From positions 1-53,082 of the forward strand of contig JAISUW010000025.1 of the NCBI GenBank assembly GCA_031271865.1: DNA of 53,082 nt. The letters are read 5' to 3'. Origin of the DNA: Oscillospiraceae bacterium. GTDB lineage: Bacteria; Bacillota; Clostridia; Oscillospirales; Acutalibacteraceae. The translations under genes were made by a program, and so were the position numbers. Within the stretch, counting starts at the first letter, position 1, and every line of letters begins with the position of its first letter. The notes under the pieces were generated by a model, which had not been told where the DNA came from, searched no databases, and worked only from the letters and a program-made list of their open reading frames with translations. Of this stretch, positions 1 through 7,991 are shown one piece after another.

Positions 1-27
1 GTGGGGTTGACTGCCCCTGTGGCGCCA

Positions 28-1296
28 CTACTCCGCCGCCAAGTATTTAGCAGCAACCCAACCGATCTTTTCCTCCCAGAAAACCTGTACCCAATCCCCC
101 TCAGCAGCAATGGCAGATACAGCGCTTTTGTTCGGAATACGAGCGACAACAGATGAAGATATGTCGGGCTCACTTCGCATATTGAGCGTGCTGCCGCCGG
201 TCACTACGCGCTGTTTGGCTTGGTCTGCAGGTACGTTGTTGCGAACGATACTATTTGGTATACGGACTTCCACCGCTTCTTCGAGGGGAACATAACCCTT
301 GCTGGTAGCTTTACAGCCAACGGCAATCAAGGTGCAGTCGCCGCGGAAGTCAAAGTACGGATAGTCCGAGGGGGAATCAACGCCTTCCTCCTTGGGCGGC
401 ACTTTGACGGGAATGTGCCACGCCTCCTGTTTCCCGGTCATATCGACGATGACAACACCGCCGAGTTCAGCATAGACAAGGTGATGCCCGGTAAGAGCGA
501 AGGTCGGATGGAACATCCCCTTATCCAATGCGACCGGAGCCAGCTTATCCACCGGCAGGTCAACGGTTTTTAGCTCACCATCCGGCAAAACAGAGGTATC
601 GATATAGGATATGTGAAGCGGACGGGAATAAGCAGAGGTTGGCGGATCCTCCTCAGCAGAGTTTATAAAGAAAATTTCAGACCCGCGGAAAGCAAAGAAT
701 CGTGAATCCTCTCCACCCGTGAGATAGGGTGTGGGCAGTTTGACCTCTTTCATTTCTTGCAGGTCATAGATCGTAATGCCATACTCCCACTCCCAGCCCA
801 TCCAGCGTACGGCAATATACCGTTCACTCAGCGGGTACACTTCAACCGGATTGGTAATTTCCTCCCCGTAGATACCGTTCCCGCACAGGATTTCAGTCAT
901 TGTGCCGTCTGTTCTGACCAACATGACCCGGTTCTGCTTATGGTCGAGCTTGTCGTTCTCAAAAATCATTACCTGCCTACCATCCGCAAGCATATAAACC
1001 GATTGTTGCGATGTACTTTCGCCGATTGCGGATATTTGCTCTGTAAGAAGCAACTTATCGTCTTTAACTTCTGGAAGCGAAAGGTCAAAGGTATTCCAGA
1101 CCAACCCACGGTCATTCGTTCCCTCAAATTCTCTGAATGCGGGTGTTATGGAAGTGGATGTGCTCATTTCTGTGGATTGCTGTTCGGAAACGTCATTGGT
1201 TGCATTTGCGGACGTTCTGTCTGCTCTTTCTACGCAGGAAGTCAGAAGCCCGGTAATCACAATTGCCGCTAATACCAAAATGAAGTACTTTTTCAT
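28..1296 (-). CDS. Lipoprotein with C-terminal bacterial SH3 domain
   Basis: 422 residues. The N-terminus is a lipoprotein signal peptide: MKKY, a hydrophobic stretch, then lipobox LLTSC with Cys21 as the lipidated residue. A Ser/Thr-rich spacer follows. The middle (about 55-350) is predicted mostly beta strand and I do not recognise its family. The last 60 residues look like an SH3b domain: LNMRSEPDISSSVVARIP, then GDWVQVFWEEKIGWV. SH3b domains commonly bind cell wall peptides, so a surface protein facing the wall is the best guess. AAAGGGGGGA lies just upstream of the ATG, and a consensus promoter (1320-1348) drives the gene alone. It diverges from the ferredoxin gene. Substrate and role unknown. 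Confidence 0.8.
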   Translation of the reverse strand: MKKYFILVLAAIVITGLLTSCVERADRTSANATNDVSEQQSTEMSTSTSITPAFREFEGTNDRGLVWNTFDLSLPEVKDDKLLLTEQISAIGESTSQQSVYMLADGRQVMIFENDKLDHKQNRVMLVRTDGTMTEILCGNGIYGEEITNPVEVYPLSERYIAVRWMGWEWEYGITIYDLQEMKEVKLPTPYLTGGEDSRFFAFRGSEIFFINSAEEDPPTSAYSRPLHISYIDTSVLPDGELKTVDLPVDKLAPVALDKGMFHPTFALTGHHLVYAELGGVVIVDMTGKQEAWHIPVKVPPKEEGVDSPSDYPYFDFRGDCTLIAVGCKATSKGYVPLEEAVEVRIPNSIVRNNVPADQAKQRVVTGGSTLNMRSEPDISSSVVARIPNKSAVSAIAAEGDWVQVFWEEKIGWVAAKYLAAE

Positions 1297-1319
1297 GGGT
1301 ATCCCCCCTTTGTCCTTTC

Positions 1320-1348
1320 ATTATAAATGATTTCGTGCCGAATGTCAA
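1320..1348 (-). promoter_or_regulatory. Sigma-A promoter of the SH3 lipoprotein gene
   Basis: On the minus strand the -35 box is TTGACA (1343-1348) and the -10 box is TATAAT (1320-1325), with a 17-base spacer. Both hexamers are perfect. The start codon is at 1296, leaving a leader of about 20 nt that holds the ribosome site. Confidence 0.85.
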
Positions 1349-1399
1349 TAGAAATTATCGGGGCTTATGCAGCTCCGGTACGGTTTTTTCGATAAGTGC

Positions 1400-1428
1400 T
1401 TGCAATTTCTCCCTGAATGTGCTATAAT
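1400..1428 (+). promoter_or_regulatory. Sigma-A promoter of the ferredoxin gene
   Basis: -35 TTGCAA (1400-1405), 17-base spacer, -10 TATAAT (1423-1428). It diverges from the promoter at 1320-1348, so about 50 bp separate the two -35 boxes. Confidence 0.75.
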
Positions 1429-1476
1429 CAATGCAACCCATAAGGGAGAACAATCATAGTTTAAGGAGGAACAACA

Positions 1477-1650
1477 ATGGCTTATACCATTAACGAAGAC
1501 TGCATCAGCTGCGGTGCTTGCGAAGCAGAGTGCCCGGTCAACTGCATCTCCGCCGGGGATGACACTTATGTCATCAACGCTGACGAATGCATCGATTGCG
1601 GTTCGTGTGCCGCCGTTTGCCCCGTGTCTGCCCCCAACCCCGCCGAATAA
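1477..1650 (+). CDS. 2[4Fe-4S] ferredoxin
   Basis: 57 residues. Two CxxCxxCxxxCP cluster-binding motifs are intact: CISCGACEAECP (residues 9-20) and CIDCGSCAAVCP (38-49), the clostridial-type dicluster arrangement. It carries low-potential electrons in the cytoplasm, for example between pyruvate:ferredoxin oxidoreductase and hydrogenase. The [FeFe]-hydrogenase maturase hydE elsewhere in the window fits that metabolism. AAGGAGGA precedes the ATG at the right distance. Monocistronic: own promoter upstream, inverted repeat downstream. Confidence 0.95.
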   Translation: MAYTINEDCISCGACEAECPVNCISAGDDTYVINADECIDCGSCAAVCPVSAPNPAE

Positions 1651-1678
1651 TCCCAAGCGCGTTGCTTTGCAACACGCG

Positions 1679-1713
1679 CAGGAGGCAGAACGCTCATGCA
1701 GCACTGCCTCCTG
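1679..1713 (+). terminator. Hairpin downstream of ferredoxin
   Basis: CAGGAGGCAG (1679-1688) and CTGCCTCCTG (1704-1713) form a perfect 10-bp stem with a 15-base loop. A second, imperfect hairpin (GCGCGTTGC / GCAACACGCGC, about 1657-1679) lies just before it. Neither is followed by a T-run, so these may be mRNA-stabilising 3' structures rather than intrinsic terminators. Confidence 0.4.
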
Positions 1714-1785
1714 TAGGTATTCACACAACAGGTTGCGCTTTCCGCTTCCTGTCGCTATATATCCCATTCAAAGGAGTCGATTGCC

Positions 1786-2532
1786 ATGCCGCTCGTTATC
1801 AGTCACCGCGGAGCTAACCGCGAAGCCCCGGAGAACACAATGCCCGCCTTTCGGAAAGCGCTGGAATACAATGTAGACGGCTTTGAAAACGATGTCCATT
1901 TGACCAAAGACGGTGTTGCGGTTGTTTGCCATGACAACACTGTCGACCGTACGTCCAATGGGACAGGAACTATAGAAGAAATGGACTTTGCCGACCTGCG
2001 CAGCCTTTCGTTTGACTATGGCATGCCGGGCTTTGCCGGCGTCCAAATCCCGACGCTTGCGGAGTGGTTCGACTTGGTTGCAGGCATGAAGCTCCTGAAC
2101 GTAGAAATCAAGGACGCACCGAACCTTGCGCCTGTAGTCAAAGCCACTATTGATTTGGCAAAAGAAAAGGGCTGCTTTGATGCCTTGGTCATCTCTTCCT
2201 TTGCTGATGAGGCGCTTGTGCAAGCCAAAGCCTACGACCCAACCTGCAGGACCGCCCTCCTGTTCAGTGCCGACAGGGCGGATGTGGAAGCCATTTTCGA
2301 TGACCCGGCGGCTTACGCTCACAAACTGCATCTCGATGGCTTCCATCCGTTCTGCGGTGTTGCCAACCCGGACTTCATCGAGGCCTGCCATGCCGCCGGT
2401 TTGTTCGTAAACGTCTGGACAACAAATACGCCGACCCAACTGCGGCTTTCCGGACAGTTCGGCGTGGATGCCGTCATCACCGACGACCCTGCCTTAGCAA
2501 TGGAGATTCTATATGCCAAACAAGCGGCGTAG
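1786..2532 (+). CDS. Glycerophosphodiester phosphodiesterase
   Basis: 248 residues, the normal size for bacterial cytoplasmic GDPD enzymes. They hydrolyse glycerophosphodiesters to glycerol 3-phosphate and an alcohol in phospholipid recycling. The family signature is at the N-terminus: SHRGANREAPENT (catalytic His-Arg, then the ENT motif), the metal-binding FENDVHLTKDG with the E-x-D pair, and CHDNTVDRT with the second catalytic His. No signal peptide. AAAGGAG precedes the ATG. The 3' end overlaps yraN by 20 bp, so it probably leads a gdpD-yraN-thrC-rnhB-dapB transcript. Alternative: a glycerophosphoinositol-type GDPD; sequence alone does not settle substrate. Confidence 0.9.
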   Translation: MPLVISHRGANREAPENTMPAFRKALEYNVDGFENDVHLTKDGVAVVCHDNTVDRTSNGTGTIEEMDFADLRSLSFDYGMPGFAGVQIPTLAEWFDLVAGMKLLNVEIKDAPNLAPVVKATIDLAKEKGCFDALVISSFADEALVQAKAYDPTCRTALLFSADRADVEAIFDDPAAYAHKLHLDGFHPFCGVANPDFIEACHAAGLFVNVWTTNTPTQLRLSGQFGVDAVITDDPALAMEILYAKQAA

Positions 2533-2881
2533 CGCCGGGGATGCGGCAGAAGCGGCGGCAGGTGCATTTTTTGTTACCAATTGTTACCAAATCTTAGCCC
2601 GCAACTTTATCGCTCCCGGAGGAGAGATTGATCTCATTGCCTTCGGCGATGGCTGTCTGGTATTCGCAGAGGTGAAACTGCGCCGCCCGGGCGGTATGGT
2701 TTCCGGCAATGAAGCCGTAACACCTGCCAAACAAAAGCGCATCATCGCCGCCGCGCATGCTTATATCGCGATGTATCGCCCGGAAGAACAAATCCGCTAT
2801 GACGTAATTACAGTATACAGGAACGCCGGCGGCGAATATTGCGTTGGGGAACATATCCCCGATGCATTCAGAGAGGACTAG
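2513..2881 (+). CDS. YraN/UPF0102-family nuclease-like protein
   Basis: 122 residues, normal for the family. UPF0102 proteins have a Holliday-junction-resolvase-like, restriction-endonuclease-type fold. The core motif is visible: GEIDLIA (about 39-45) followed by VFAEVKLR (about 51-58), i.e. the E-x-D...E-x-K metal-binding set. The start overlaps the preceding gene by 20 bp and the stop lies 2 bp before thrC. In Firmicutes yraN often sits beside rnhB, as it nearly does here. Codons 17-26 contain a partial copy of the GTTAC-type repeat found upstream of two promoters elsewhere (see findings). True biological role poorly known. Confidence 0.85.
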   Translation: MPNKRRSAGDAAEAAAGAFFVTNCYQILARNFIAPGGEIDLIAFGDGCLVFAEVKLRRPGGMVSGNEAVTPAKQKRIIAAAHAYIAMYRPEEQIRYDVITVYRNAGGEYCVGEHIPDAFRED

Positions 2882-2883
2882 AT

Positions 2884-4353
2884 ATGCTTTATACCAGTAC
2901 CCGCAACAGCGACTTGCGCGTTACCGCTGCGGAAGCAATTGCCCAAGGCATCGCCCCGGACGGCGGTCTTTATGTCCCGGTTGCAGTACCGCTGTTCACC
3001 GCCGACGAGATTGAAACCCTCCTTCGCACCGATTACTGCGGCAGGGCAGAGCTGATTTTCGGCAAATACCTCTTGGGGGAGGAGGATGCGTGGACACTGC
3101 AGGAAATCCATGACAGTATAAGCGCGGCTTATGGAGAAAACTTCGCTGACCGAAAGATTGCCCCTGTCAGAGACCTCGGCGGCGGGTTGTATGTGCTGGA
3201 GCTGTTCCACGGACCGACGTGCGCTTTCAAAGATATGGCTTTGCAGATTCTCCCGCAGCTCCTGACACGCTCCGCAAAGAAAGTGCTGGACGGCAAATTG
3301 ATTACTATCCTCACCGCGACCAGCGGCGACACCGGCAAAGCGGCACTGGAGGGCTTTAAGGATGTAGCAGGTACAAACATCTGCGTCTTTTACCCGGAAA
3401 ACGGTGTTTCTCCCATGCAGAAGCTTCAGATGACAACCCAAGCCGGGGACAACGTCCGTGTAGTCGGTGTGCGCGGCAACTTTGACGATGCCCAAACCGG
3501 TGTCAAGCACATCTTTGCGGATAAGGCACTCAAGGCACAGCTGGAAGAAAGCAACACCGTCTTCTCCTCAGCGAATTCAATTAATTGGGGCCGCCTACTC
3601 CCGCAGATTGTGTACTATGTATCCGCCTACTGCGATGTAGTCGCGCAGGGCGGCATCATCTACGGGGAACCGCTGGACTTCTGTGTACCTACCGGCAACT
3701 TCGGCAATATCCTCGCCGGCTATTTTGCCAAGAAGATGGGGCTGCCGGTGGGCAAATTAATTTGCGCCTCCAACGCCAACAACGTCCTGACGGACTTCTT
3801 TGACAGCGGCGTCTATGACCGCAGACGGGAGTTCTTTACTACCATCTCCCCGTCAATGGATATACTGGTGTCCTCTAATTTGGAACGATTACTGTATCTT
3901 GTAACGGATGATGCAGAGCAGACGGCCGTTTGGATGAAAGCCCTCTCCAAAGAGGGGAAGTATACCATTCCATCCGGTATGCGCCACGCTTTGCGCAATA
4001 CGTTCCGCGCTTATGCCTGCAATGATGAGCAGACCAAAGAAACAATTAATGATACTTGGGAGAACTACACCTACCTTGCCGATCCGCACACAGCCGTCGG
4101 GCTCAATGCCATCTGGGAGAAGAAACGCCCCATTTGCGTGGTGTCTACAGCCTCTCCCTATAAGTTTGCCGCACCTGTATTGGAGGCCATTACCGGGGAT
4201 GTGCCGGAAGGCGGCGACTTTTCGGCCGTGGAGAAACTGGCGGAACTGACCGGCGTGCCATGCCCGCCGCAGCTGCTCTCCCTGAAAGGGAAAGCCCCCC
4301 GCTTTACGGATGTCTGCGACAAAGAGGAGATGGCAAGCTATTGTCTGTTTTAG
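2884..4353 (+). CDS. thrC: Threonine synthase
   Basis: 489 residues from ATG 2884 (MLYTSTRN). An upstream in-frame ATG at 2839 would add 15 residues inside yraN and lacks family similarity, so I reject it. The enzyme is PLP-dependent and converts O-phosphohomoserine to threonine. The PLP-lysine motif is FKDMALQ, and the phosphate-binding loop is in ATSGDTGKAALEGF. The length and the N-terminal opening match the long type-II threonine synthases. It sits with dapB and aspartokinase within 5 kb, an aspartate-family biosynthesis group. rnhB begins inside its last codons. Confidence 0.95.
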   Translation: MLYTSTRNSDLRVTAAEAIAQGIAPDGGLYVPVAVPLFTADEIETLLRTDYCGRAELIFGKYLLGEEDAWTLQEIHDSISAAYGENFADRKIAPVRDLGGGLYVLELFHGPTCAFKDMALQILPQLLTRSAKKVLDGKLITILTATSGDTGKAALEGFKDVAGTNICVFYPENGVSPMQKLQMTTQAGDNVRVVGVRGNFDDAQTGVKHIFADKALKAQLEESNTVFSSANSINWGRLLPQIVYYVSAYCDVVAQGGIIYGEPLDFCVPTGNFGNILAGYFAKKMGLPVGKLICASNANNVLTDFFDSGVYDRRREFFTTISPSMDILVSSNLERLLYLVTDDAEQTAVWMKALSKEGKYTIPSGMRHALRNTFRAYACNDEQTKETINDTWENYTYLADPHTAVGLNAIWEKKRPICVVSTASPYKFAAPVLEAITGDVPEGGDFSAVEKLAELTGVPCPPQLLSLKGKAPRFTDVCDKEEMASYCLF

Positions 4354-4943
4354 CCCATACGTTTGAACCAATTGAAGAGGCTTACCGCGCCTTGGGATTC
4401 TCCGCCATCTGCGGCATCGATGAAGCCGGCCGCGGTCCCTTGGCGGGAGATGTGTATGCCGCCGCAGTCATTCTGCCTCCGGCGTATGACTTACCCTACC
4501 TCAATGACTCAAAGAAGCTGACACCCAAGCGGCGCGATGCTCTCTTTGATGCAATCCAAACCCAAGCCCTGGCAGTCGCTATAGCGACCGCCTCCGTTGC
4601 GGAGATAGAGCAATATAATATTCTCCAAGCCGCCCTCCTCGCCATGCAGCGTGCTGTCCAAGCCTTGCCAATCCCGCCGGATTGTGCCCTTGTGGACGGT
4701 AACAAAGCACCCATACTGCTTATTCCTACCGAAACCATTATTAAAGGGGACTCGCGTTGCGCTTCTGTTGCTGCCGCCTCCGTCTTGGCGAAAGTCGCCC
4801 GTGACCGCTACATGACCGCCCTTGACAGCGCATATCCCGGCTATGGCTTTGCCGAACACAAAGGCTACGGTACCAAAGCACACTATGAAGCGATAGAGAA
4901 GTTGGGGCTTTCTCCGGCGCACCGGCAGTCATTTATACACTGA
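4341..4943 (+). CDS. rnhB: Ribonuclease HII
   Basis: 200 residues from a TTG start at 4341, preceded by AGAGGAG (4323-4329). This start overlaps thrC by 13 bp and gives the usual RNase HII length; the longer reading frame from 4260 would place 27 unrelated residues at the front. RNase HII cleaves RNA in RNA/DNA hybrids and single misincorporated ribonucleotides. Signature seen: CGIDEAGRGPLAGDVYAAAV (first catalytic Asp-Glu pair), LNDSKKL, VDGNK with the third Asp, and IKGDSRCASVAAASVLAKVARD with the fourth. C-terminal YGFAEHKGYGT is also typical. Translation is probably coupled to thrC. Confidence 0.93.
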   Translation: MSVLAHTFEPIEEAYRALGFSAICGIDEAGRGPLAGDVYAAAVILPPAYDLPYLNDSKKLTPKRRDALFDAIQTQALAVAIATASVAEIEQYNILQAALLAMQRAVQALPIPPDCALVDGNKAPILLIPTETIIKGDSRCASVAAASVLAKVARDRYMTALDSAYPGYGFAEHKGYGTKAHYEAIEKLGLSPAHRQSFIH

Positions 4944-4989
4944 ATTCCATGCGGCTGTATCCGCATAACATCTTGTGGGAGAAAGAACT

Positions 4990-5763
4990 ATGTTGAACTT
5001 AATTCTATCCGGCGCCGGCGGGAAACTTGCCCGCTGTGTCGCAGAATGTGCCTATGCCTCGGACGACTGCAAAGTCATCTGCGGGATAGACCCCTTTGTA
5101 GACCCGGCAGCTTATCCTTTCCCTGTTGTAAAGACTGCCGCAGAAACGGCACCGTATATTGAGGGAACCACTGTACTTTTTGATGCCTCCCTGCCGTCCG
5201 TATTGCCGACCTATCTTCCGTTCGTTCGGGAAAACAGGCTGCCCACAGTCATTGCCACTACCGGTTATGGGGAAGCCGAACTATCGCAACTCGACGCAGC
5301 CAAAGCCGACATTCCCATTTTTTACGGACGCAACATGAGTTTGGGTGTTGCGGTTTTGAAAGAACTCGCCAAAACCGCCGCCCGTATACTGGGGAATTCG
5401 TTCGACATTGAAATCATAGAAGCGCACCATAATAAGAAAGTAGACGCTCCCAGCGGCACGGCACTCATCCTGGCGGAGGCCATCAATGAGGGCTTATCCG
5501 CACCGCGCCCTTACTGCTTTGACCGCACAGGGCGCTCAGAACCGCGCCCGAAGAACGAGATAGGCATCCACGCTGTCCGCGGCGGTACGATTACAGGAGA
5601 CCATGTTGTCCTCTTTGCGGGTTATGACGAAACCATAACGCTCAGCCACCACTCTGGCTCACGGAAACTTTTCGCCGCCGGTTGTCTCTCCGCTGTCCGT
5701 TTCACTGCGGCACAGGCACCGGGTCTATATGGTATGGAGGATATGACGAATTTCTGCGTCTAA
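4990..5763 (+). CDS. dapB: 4-hydroxy-tetrahydrodipicolinate reductase
   Basis: 257 residues from ATG 4990; GGGAGAAAG (4977-4985) is its ribosome site, which rules out the GTG at 4975. DapB reduces hydroxy-tetrahydrodipicolinate with NAD(P)H in the lysine/diaminopimelate pathway. The dinucleotide loop (LSGAGGKLARCV) is at the N-terminus. The family signature EAHHNKKVDAPSGTA (about 152-166) carries the catalytic His and Lys. HAVRGGTITGDHVVLFAG and LSHHSGSR follow in the expected places. Besides lysine, the pathway supplies DAP for peptidoglycan and dipicolinate for spores. 46 bp after rnhB, and followed by a hairpin. Confidence 0.95.
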   Translation: MLNLILSGAGGKLARCVAECAYASDDCKVICGIDPFVDPAAYPFPVVKTAAETAPYIEGTTVLFDASLPSVLPTYLPFVRENRLPTVIATTGYGEAELSQLDAAKADIPIFYGRNMSLGVAVLKELAKTAARILGNSFDIEIIEAHHNKKVDAPSGTALILAEAINEGLSAPRPYCFDRTGRSEPRPKNEIGIHAVRGGTITGDHVVLFAGYDETITLSHHSGSRKLFAAGCLSAVRFTAAQAPGLYGMEDMTNFCV

Positions 5764-5782
5764 TGTTAAGCAAGAAGCAGAT

Positions 5783-5812
5783 GCACCGCCCAACGGATAG
5801 TTTGGCGGTGCT
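5783..5812 (+). terminator. Hairpin after dapB
   Basis: GCACCGCC (5783-5790) pairs with GGCGGTGC (5805-5812), an 8-bp GC-rich stem, followed by the weakly T-rich TCCTATTTG. A likely but not classical intrinsic terminator closing the gdpD-dapB run. Confidence 0.5.
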
Positions 5813-5818
5813 CCTATT

Positions 5819-5847
5819 TGGTTACAAACGGTAACAAAAAATGCACC
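5819..5847 (+). repeat. 29-bp operator-like repeat, copy 1
   Basis: Contains the inverted repeat GTTAC-N5-GTAAC (5821-5835) followed by AAAAAATGCACC. All 29 bases recur in reverse complement at 40895-40923. It ends 9 bp upstream of the -35 box at 5857, a position suited to a regulator site. Confidence 0.6.
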
Positions 5848-5856
5848 AAACGCCAC

Positions 5857-5885
5857 TTGACAACAAAGCGATAAAAAGGTATAAT
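5857..5885 (+). promoter_or_regulatory. Sigma-A promoter upstream of lipoprotein/lysC
   Basis: Perfect TTGACA (5857-5862) and TATAAT (5880-5885) with a 17-base spacer. It probably drives the lipoprotein at 5938 and, by read-through, lysC, since only 29 bp separate the two genes and I see no terminator between them. Confidence 0.88.
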
Positions 5886-5937
5886 ATACAAAACCGAGAA
5901 ACATAAACATAGCTATTGAATGCGGAGGGAAGAAGGG

Positions 5938-6714
5938 ATGAGAAGGACAATGCAAAGCGTAACCGCTTTGTTCTGCGCCGGTGTACTGTGCCTCCTACTC
6001 GCTTCTTGCGGAGGAAAGGAAAGCGCCGCAGTTGCTTCGCCGGCAACCACGACCTCCACTGTTTCCCCGCCGGCAACCAAGACCGCCGTTGTTTCGGACG
6101 GTACACAGTCATGGGTCGCCGTTTACCAAGACATTATCGACAACTTCCCCGCCGCCTACGGCAAATTGGATCACTATGTCCTCTTGGATGCGGATGGCAA
6201 CGGCACCCCTGAACTATGGGATGTGCAGGGCGGGCACGGCTGCGTGGCTTATATGTTCGACTGCAGTTATCCGCCGGATGCCGATACACCTATCCCTGAG
6301 GAGACAACAGAGGACACATACGTTTTACCGTGCATGGGCCGCGAGTTTACTGCTTCCGCACTCTACTGCAATTCGGAAAACCCGCAGGAATTAGCGGCAT
6401 ATATGTATACGTTTAGTTCCGGTGACTATGAAAGCTTTTACACCATCGATTACAAAACCGGTGTTCTTTCGGAAAGCGTTATTCTGAGCATGGTTCCGGT
6501 ATATGAGAACGCAGATTCCGACAACGTGCAGCGCTATTTTGAAGGAGAGGCGCCGGAATTTGCGCAAGATGGGCTTACCCCGAAAACAGCGGACGAATTA
6601 ACCGAAGACGAATATAATGCAAAGACCGCAGCGTTCTATTCCGCCTATGCCGAAGTTGAGCTTTTCAGCGACGGTCAAATCGATAGCCTGGAAGACTGCT
6701 GGTTATACAAGTAA
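5938..6714 (+). CDS. Small secreted lipoprotein, function unknown
   Basis: 258 residues from ATG 5938, chosen because GGAGGGA (5924-5930) is correctly spaced; the ATG at 5920 lies before that site. Signal peptide MRRTMQSVTALFCAG, then lipobox LLASC. A Ser/Thr/Pro linker follows with a short duplicated unit (SPATTTSTV / SPPATKTAV). The motif LLDADGNGTPELWD resembles a calcium-binding Asp-loop of the kind seen in FG-GAP or dockerin-like loops. The rest is acidic and not recognised. Probably membrane-anchored outside the cell. Its link to the downstream aspartokinase is only co-transcription, as far as I can see. Confidence 0.75.
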   Translation: MRRTMQSVTALFCAGVLCLLLASCGGKESAAVASPATTTSTVSPPATKTAVVSDGTQSWVAVYQDIIDNFPAAYGKLDHYVLLDADGNGTPELWDVQGGHGCVAYMFDCSYPPDADTPIPEETTEDTYVLPCMGREFTASALYCNSENPQELAAYMYTFSSGDYESFYTIDYKTGVLSESVILSMVPVYENADSDNVQRYFEGEAPEFAQDGLTPKTADELTEDEYNAKTAAFYSAYAEVELFSDGQIDSLEDCWLYK

Positions 6715-6743
6715 TCCGAATCTTACCCATAGGAGTTAATCAA

Positions 6744-7949
6744 ATGGCACTCATAGTCCAGAAGTTCGGCGGAAGTTCCGTCGCCAATGCCGACAAGGTA
6801 CGCAATGTAGCTCGTATTGTCGGCGACACCTACAAGGCGGGGAATGACGTGGTCGTTGTCGTTTCTGCGCAGGGCGACACCACAGACGACCTCATCGCCA
6901 AGGCAGGAGAGATCAGCGCAAAACCGTCCAAACGGGAAATGGATATGCTCCTCACCTCCGGAGAGCAAATCAGTGTGGCTTTGCTTGCGATGGCTCTCGG
7001 CGAGCTCGGTTACCCCGCTGTTTCCCTCTTGGGCTGGCAGGCCGGCTTTCAGACCGACAGCAAGTACGGTGCGGCGCGCATCAAGTCCGTCGAAACCGCT
7101 CGCCTGCAAATGGAGGTGGCCCGAAGAAACATTGTCGTTGTTGCCGGCTTCCAAGGCATCTGCAAGTATGACGACATGACTACCTTAGGCAGAGGCGGGT
7201 CTGATACGAGTGCAGTTGCGATAGCCGCCGCCTTGCGTGCCGACCGCTGCCAAATCTTTACTGACGTGGAGGGTGTCTTTACCGCCGACCCGCGTAAGGT
7301 GAAGTCCGCCTATAAACTGGACGAAATCAGTTACGACGAAATGCTGGAACTGGCGACCTTAGGCGCGCAAGTCCTCAACAACCGCAGCGTAGAGATGGCA
7401 AAGAAATACAATGTAGAGCTGGAAGTGCTCTCGTCCTATACCAACAAACCGGGTACGATAGTTAAGGAGGATACGGCTTTGGAGAAGATGCTCGTCCGCG
7501 GGGTGACAAAAGACAGCGACTGCGCCCGCATTTCCGTCACAGAGGTTCCGGATGTCCCTGGGGAGGCTTTCAAGATTTTCTCAAAGCTTGCCTCCAAACG
7601 CATCAATGTGGATATTATCCTGCAGTCCGTCGGGCGCGCCGGCACCAAAGACATCAGCTTCACCGTCAGCCGCGCCAATGCCGCAGAAGCAGCCCAGCTC
7701 TTGGTCGGTGTAGACGGCATTAAACCGGAAAACATTGTCATCGATACGACCGTCGCTAAGGTCAGCGTCGTGGGAGCCGGTATGGAAACCCACCCGGGTA
7801 CCGCCTCCAAGATGTTTGAAGCCCTCTATAACCAAGGTATCAATATTCAGATGATTGCCACCAGCGAGATTAAAATCTCTGTGCTTATCAATGAGTCCGA
7901 AGCCGACCGTGCCGTGCAGGCCGTGCATTCGGCGTTCTTTGCGGAATGA
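6744..7949 (+). CDS. lysC: Aspartate kinase (monofunctional)
   Basis: 401 residues. It phosphorylates aspartate, the first committed step to lysine, DAP, threonine and methionine. The N-terminal kinase signature is VQKFGGSSVANADKV; TTLGRGGSDTSAVAIAAAL (about 153-171) and the FTDVEGVFTADPR nucleotide segment follow. The C-terminal third (about 265-401) is a pair of ACT domains, the usual site of feedback inhibition by lysine or threonine. AGGAG lies 8 bp before the ATG. I looked for a lysine riboswitch or T-box and there is no room for one in the 29-bp gap. Confidence 0.95.
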   Translation: MALIVQKFGGSSVANADKVRNVARIVGDTYKAGNDVVVVVSAQGDTTDDLIAKAGEISAKPSKREMDMLLTSGEQISVALLAMALGELGYPAVSLLGWQAGFQTDSKYGAARIKSVETARLQMEVARRNIVVVAGFQGICKYDDMTTLGRGGSDTSAVAIAAALRADRCQIFTDVEGVFTADPRKVKSAYKLDEISYDEMLELATLGAQVLNNRSVEMAKKYNVELEVLSSYTNKPGTIVKEDTALEKMLVRGVTKDSDCARISVTEVPDVPGEAFKIFSKLASKRINVDIILQSVGRAGTKDISFTVSRANAAEAAQLLVGVDGIKPENIVIDTTVAKVSVVGAGMETHPGTASKMFEALYNQGINIQMIATSEIKISVLINESEADRAVQAVHSAFFAE

Positions 7950-7991
7950 AGATGGAGCAATGCTCCATATTGCGGGAGGAACCTACCCGGT

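Noticed and set aside
1787..2439. Minus-strand frame of 220 residues opposite the phosphodiesterase
   Set aside because: The plus-strand gene has full family motifs and a ribosome site; the minus frame is a shadow.
6715..6743. Lysine riboswitch or T-box before aspartokinase
   Set aside because: The gap is 29 bp, and the 5' leader of the upstream lipoprotein is also too short.
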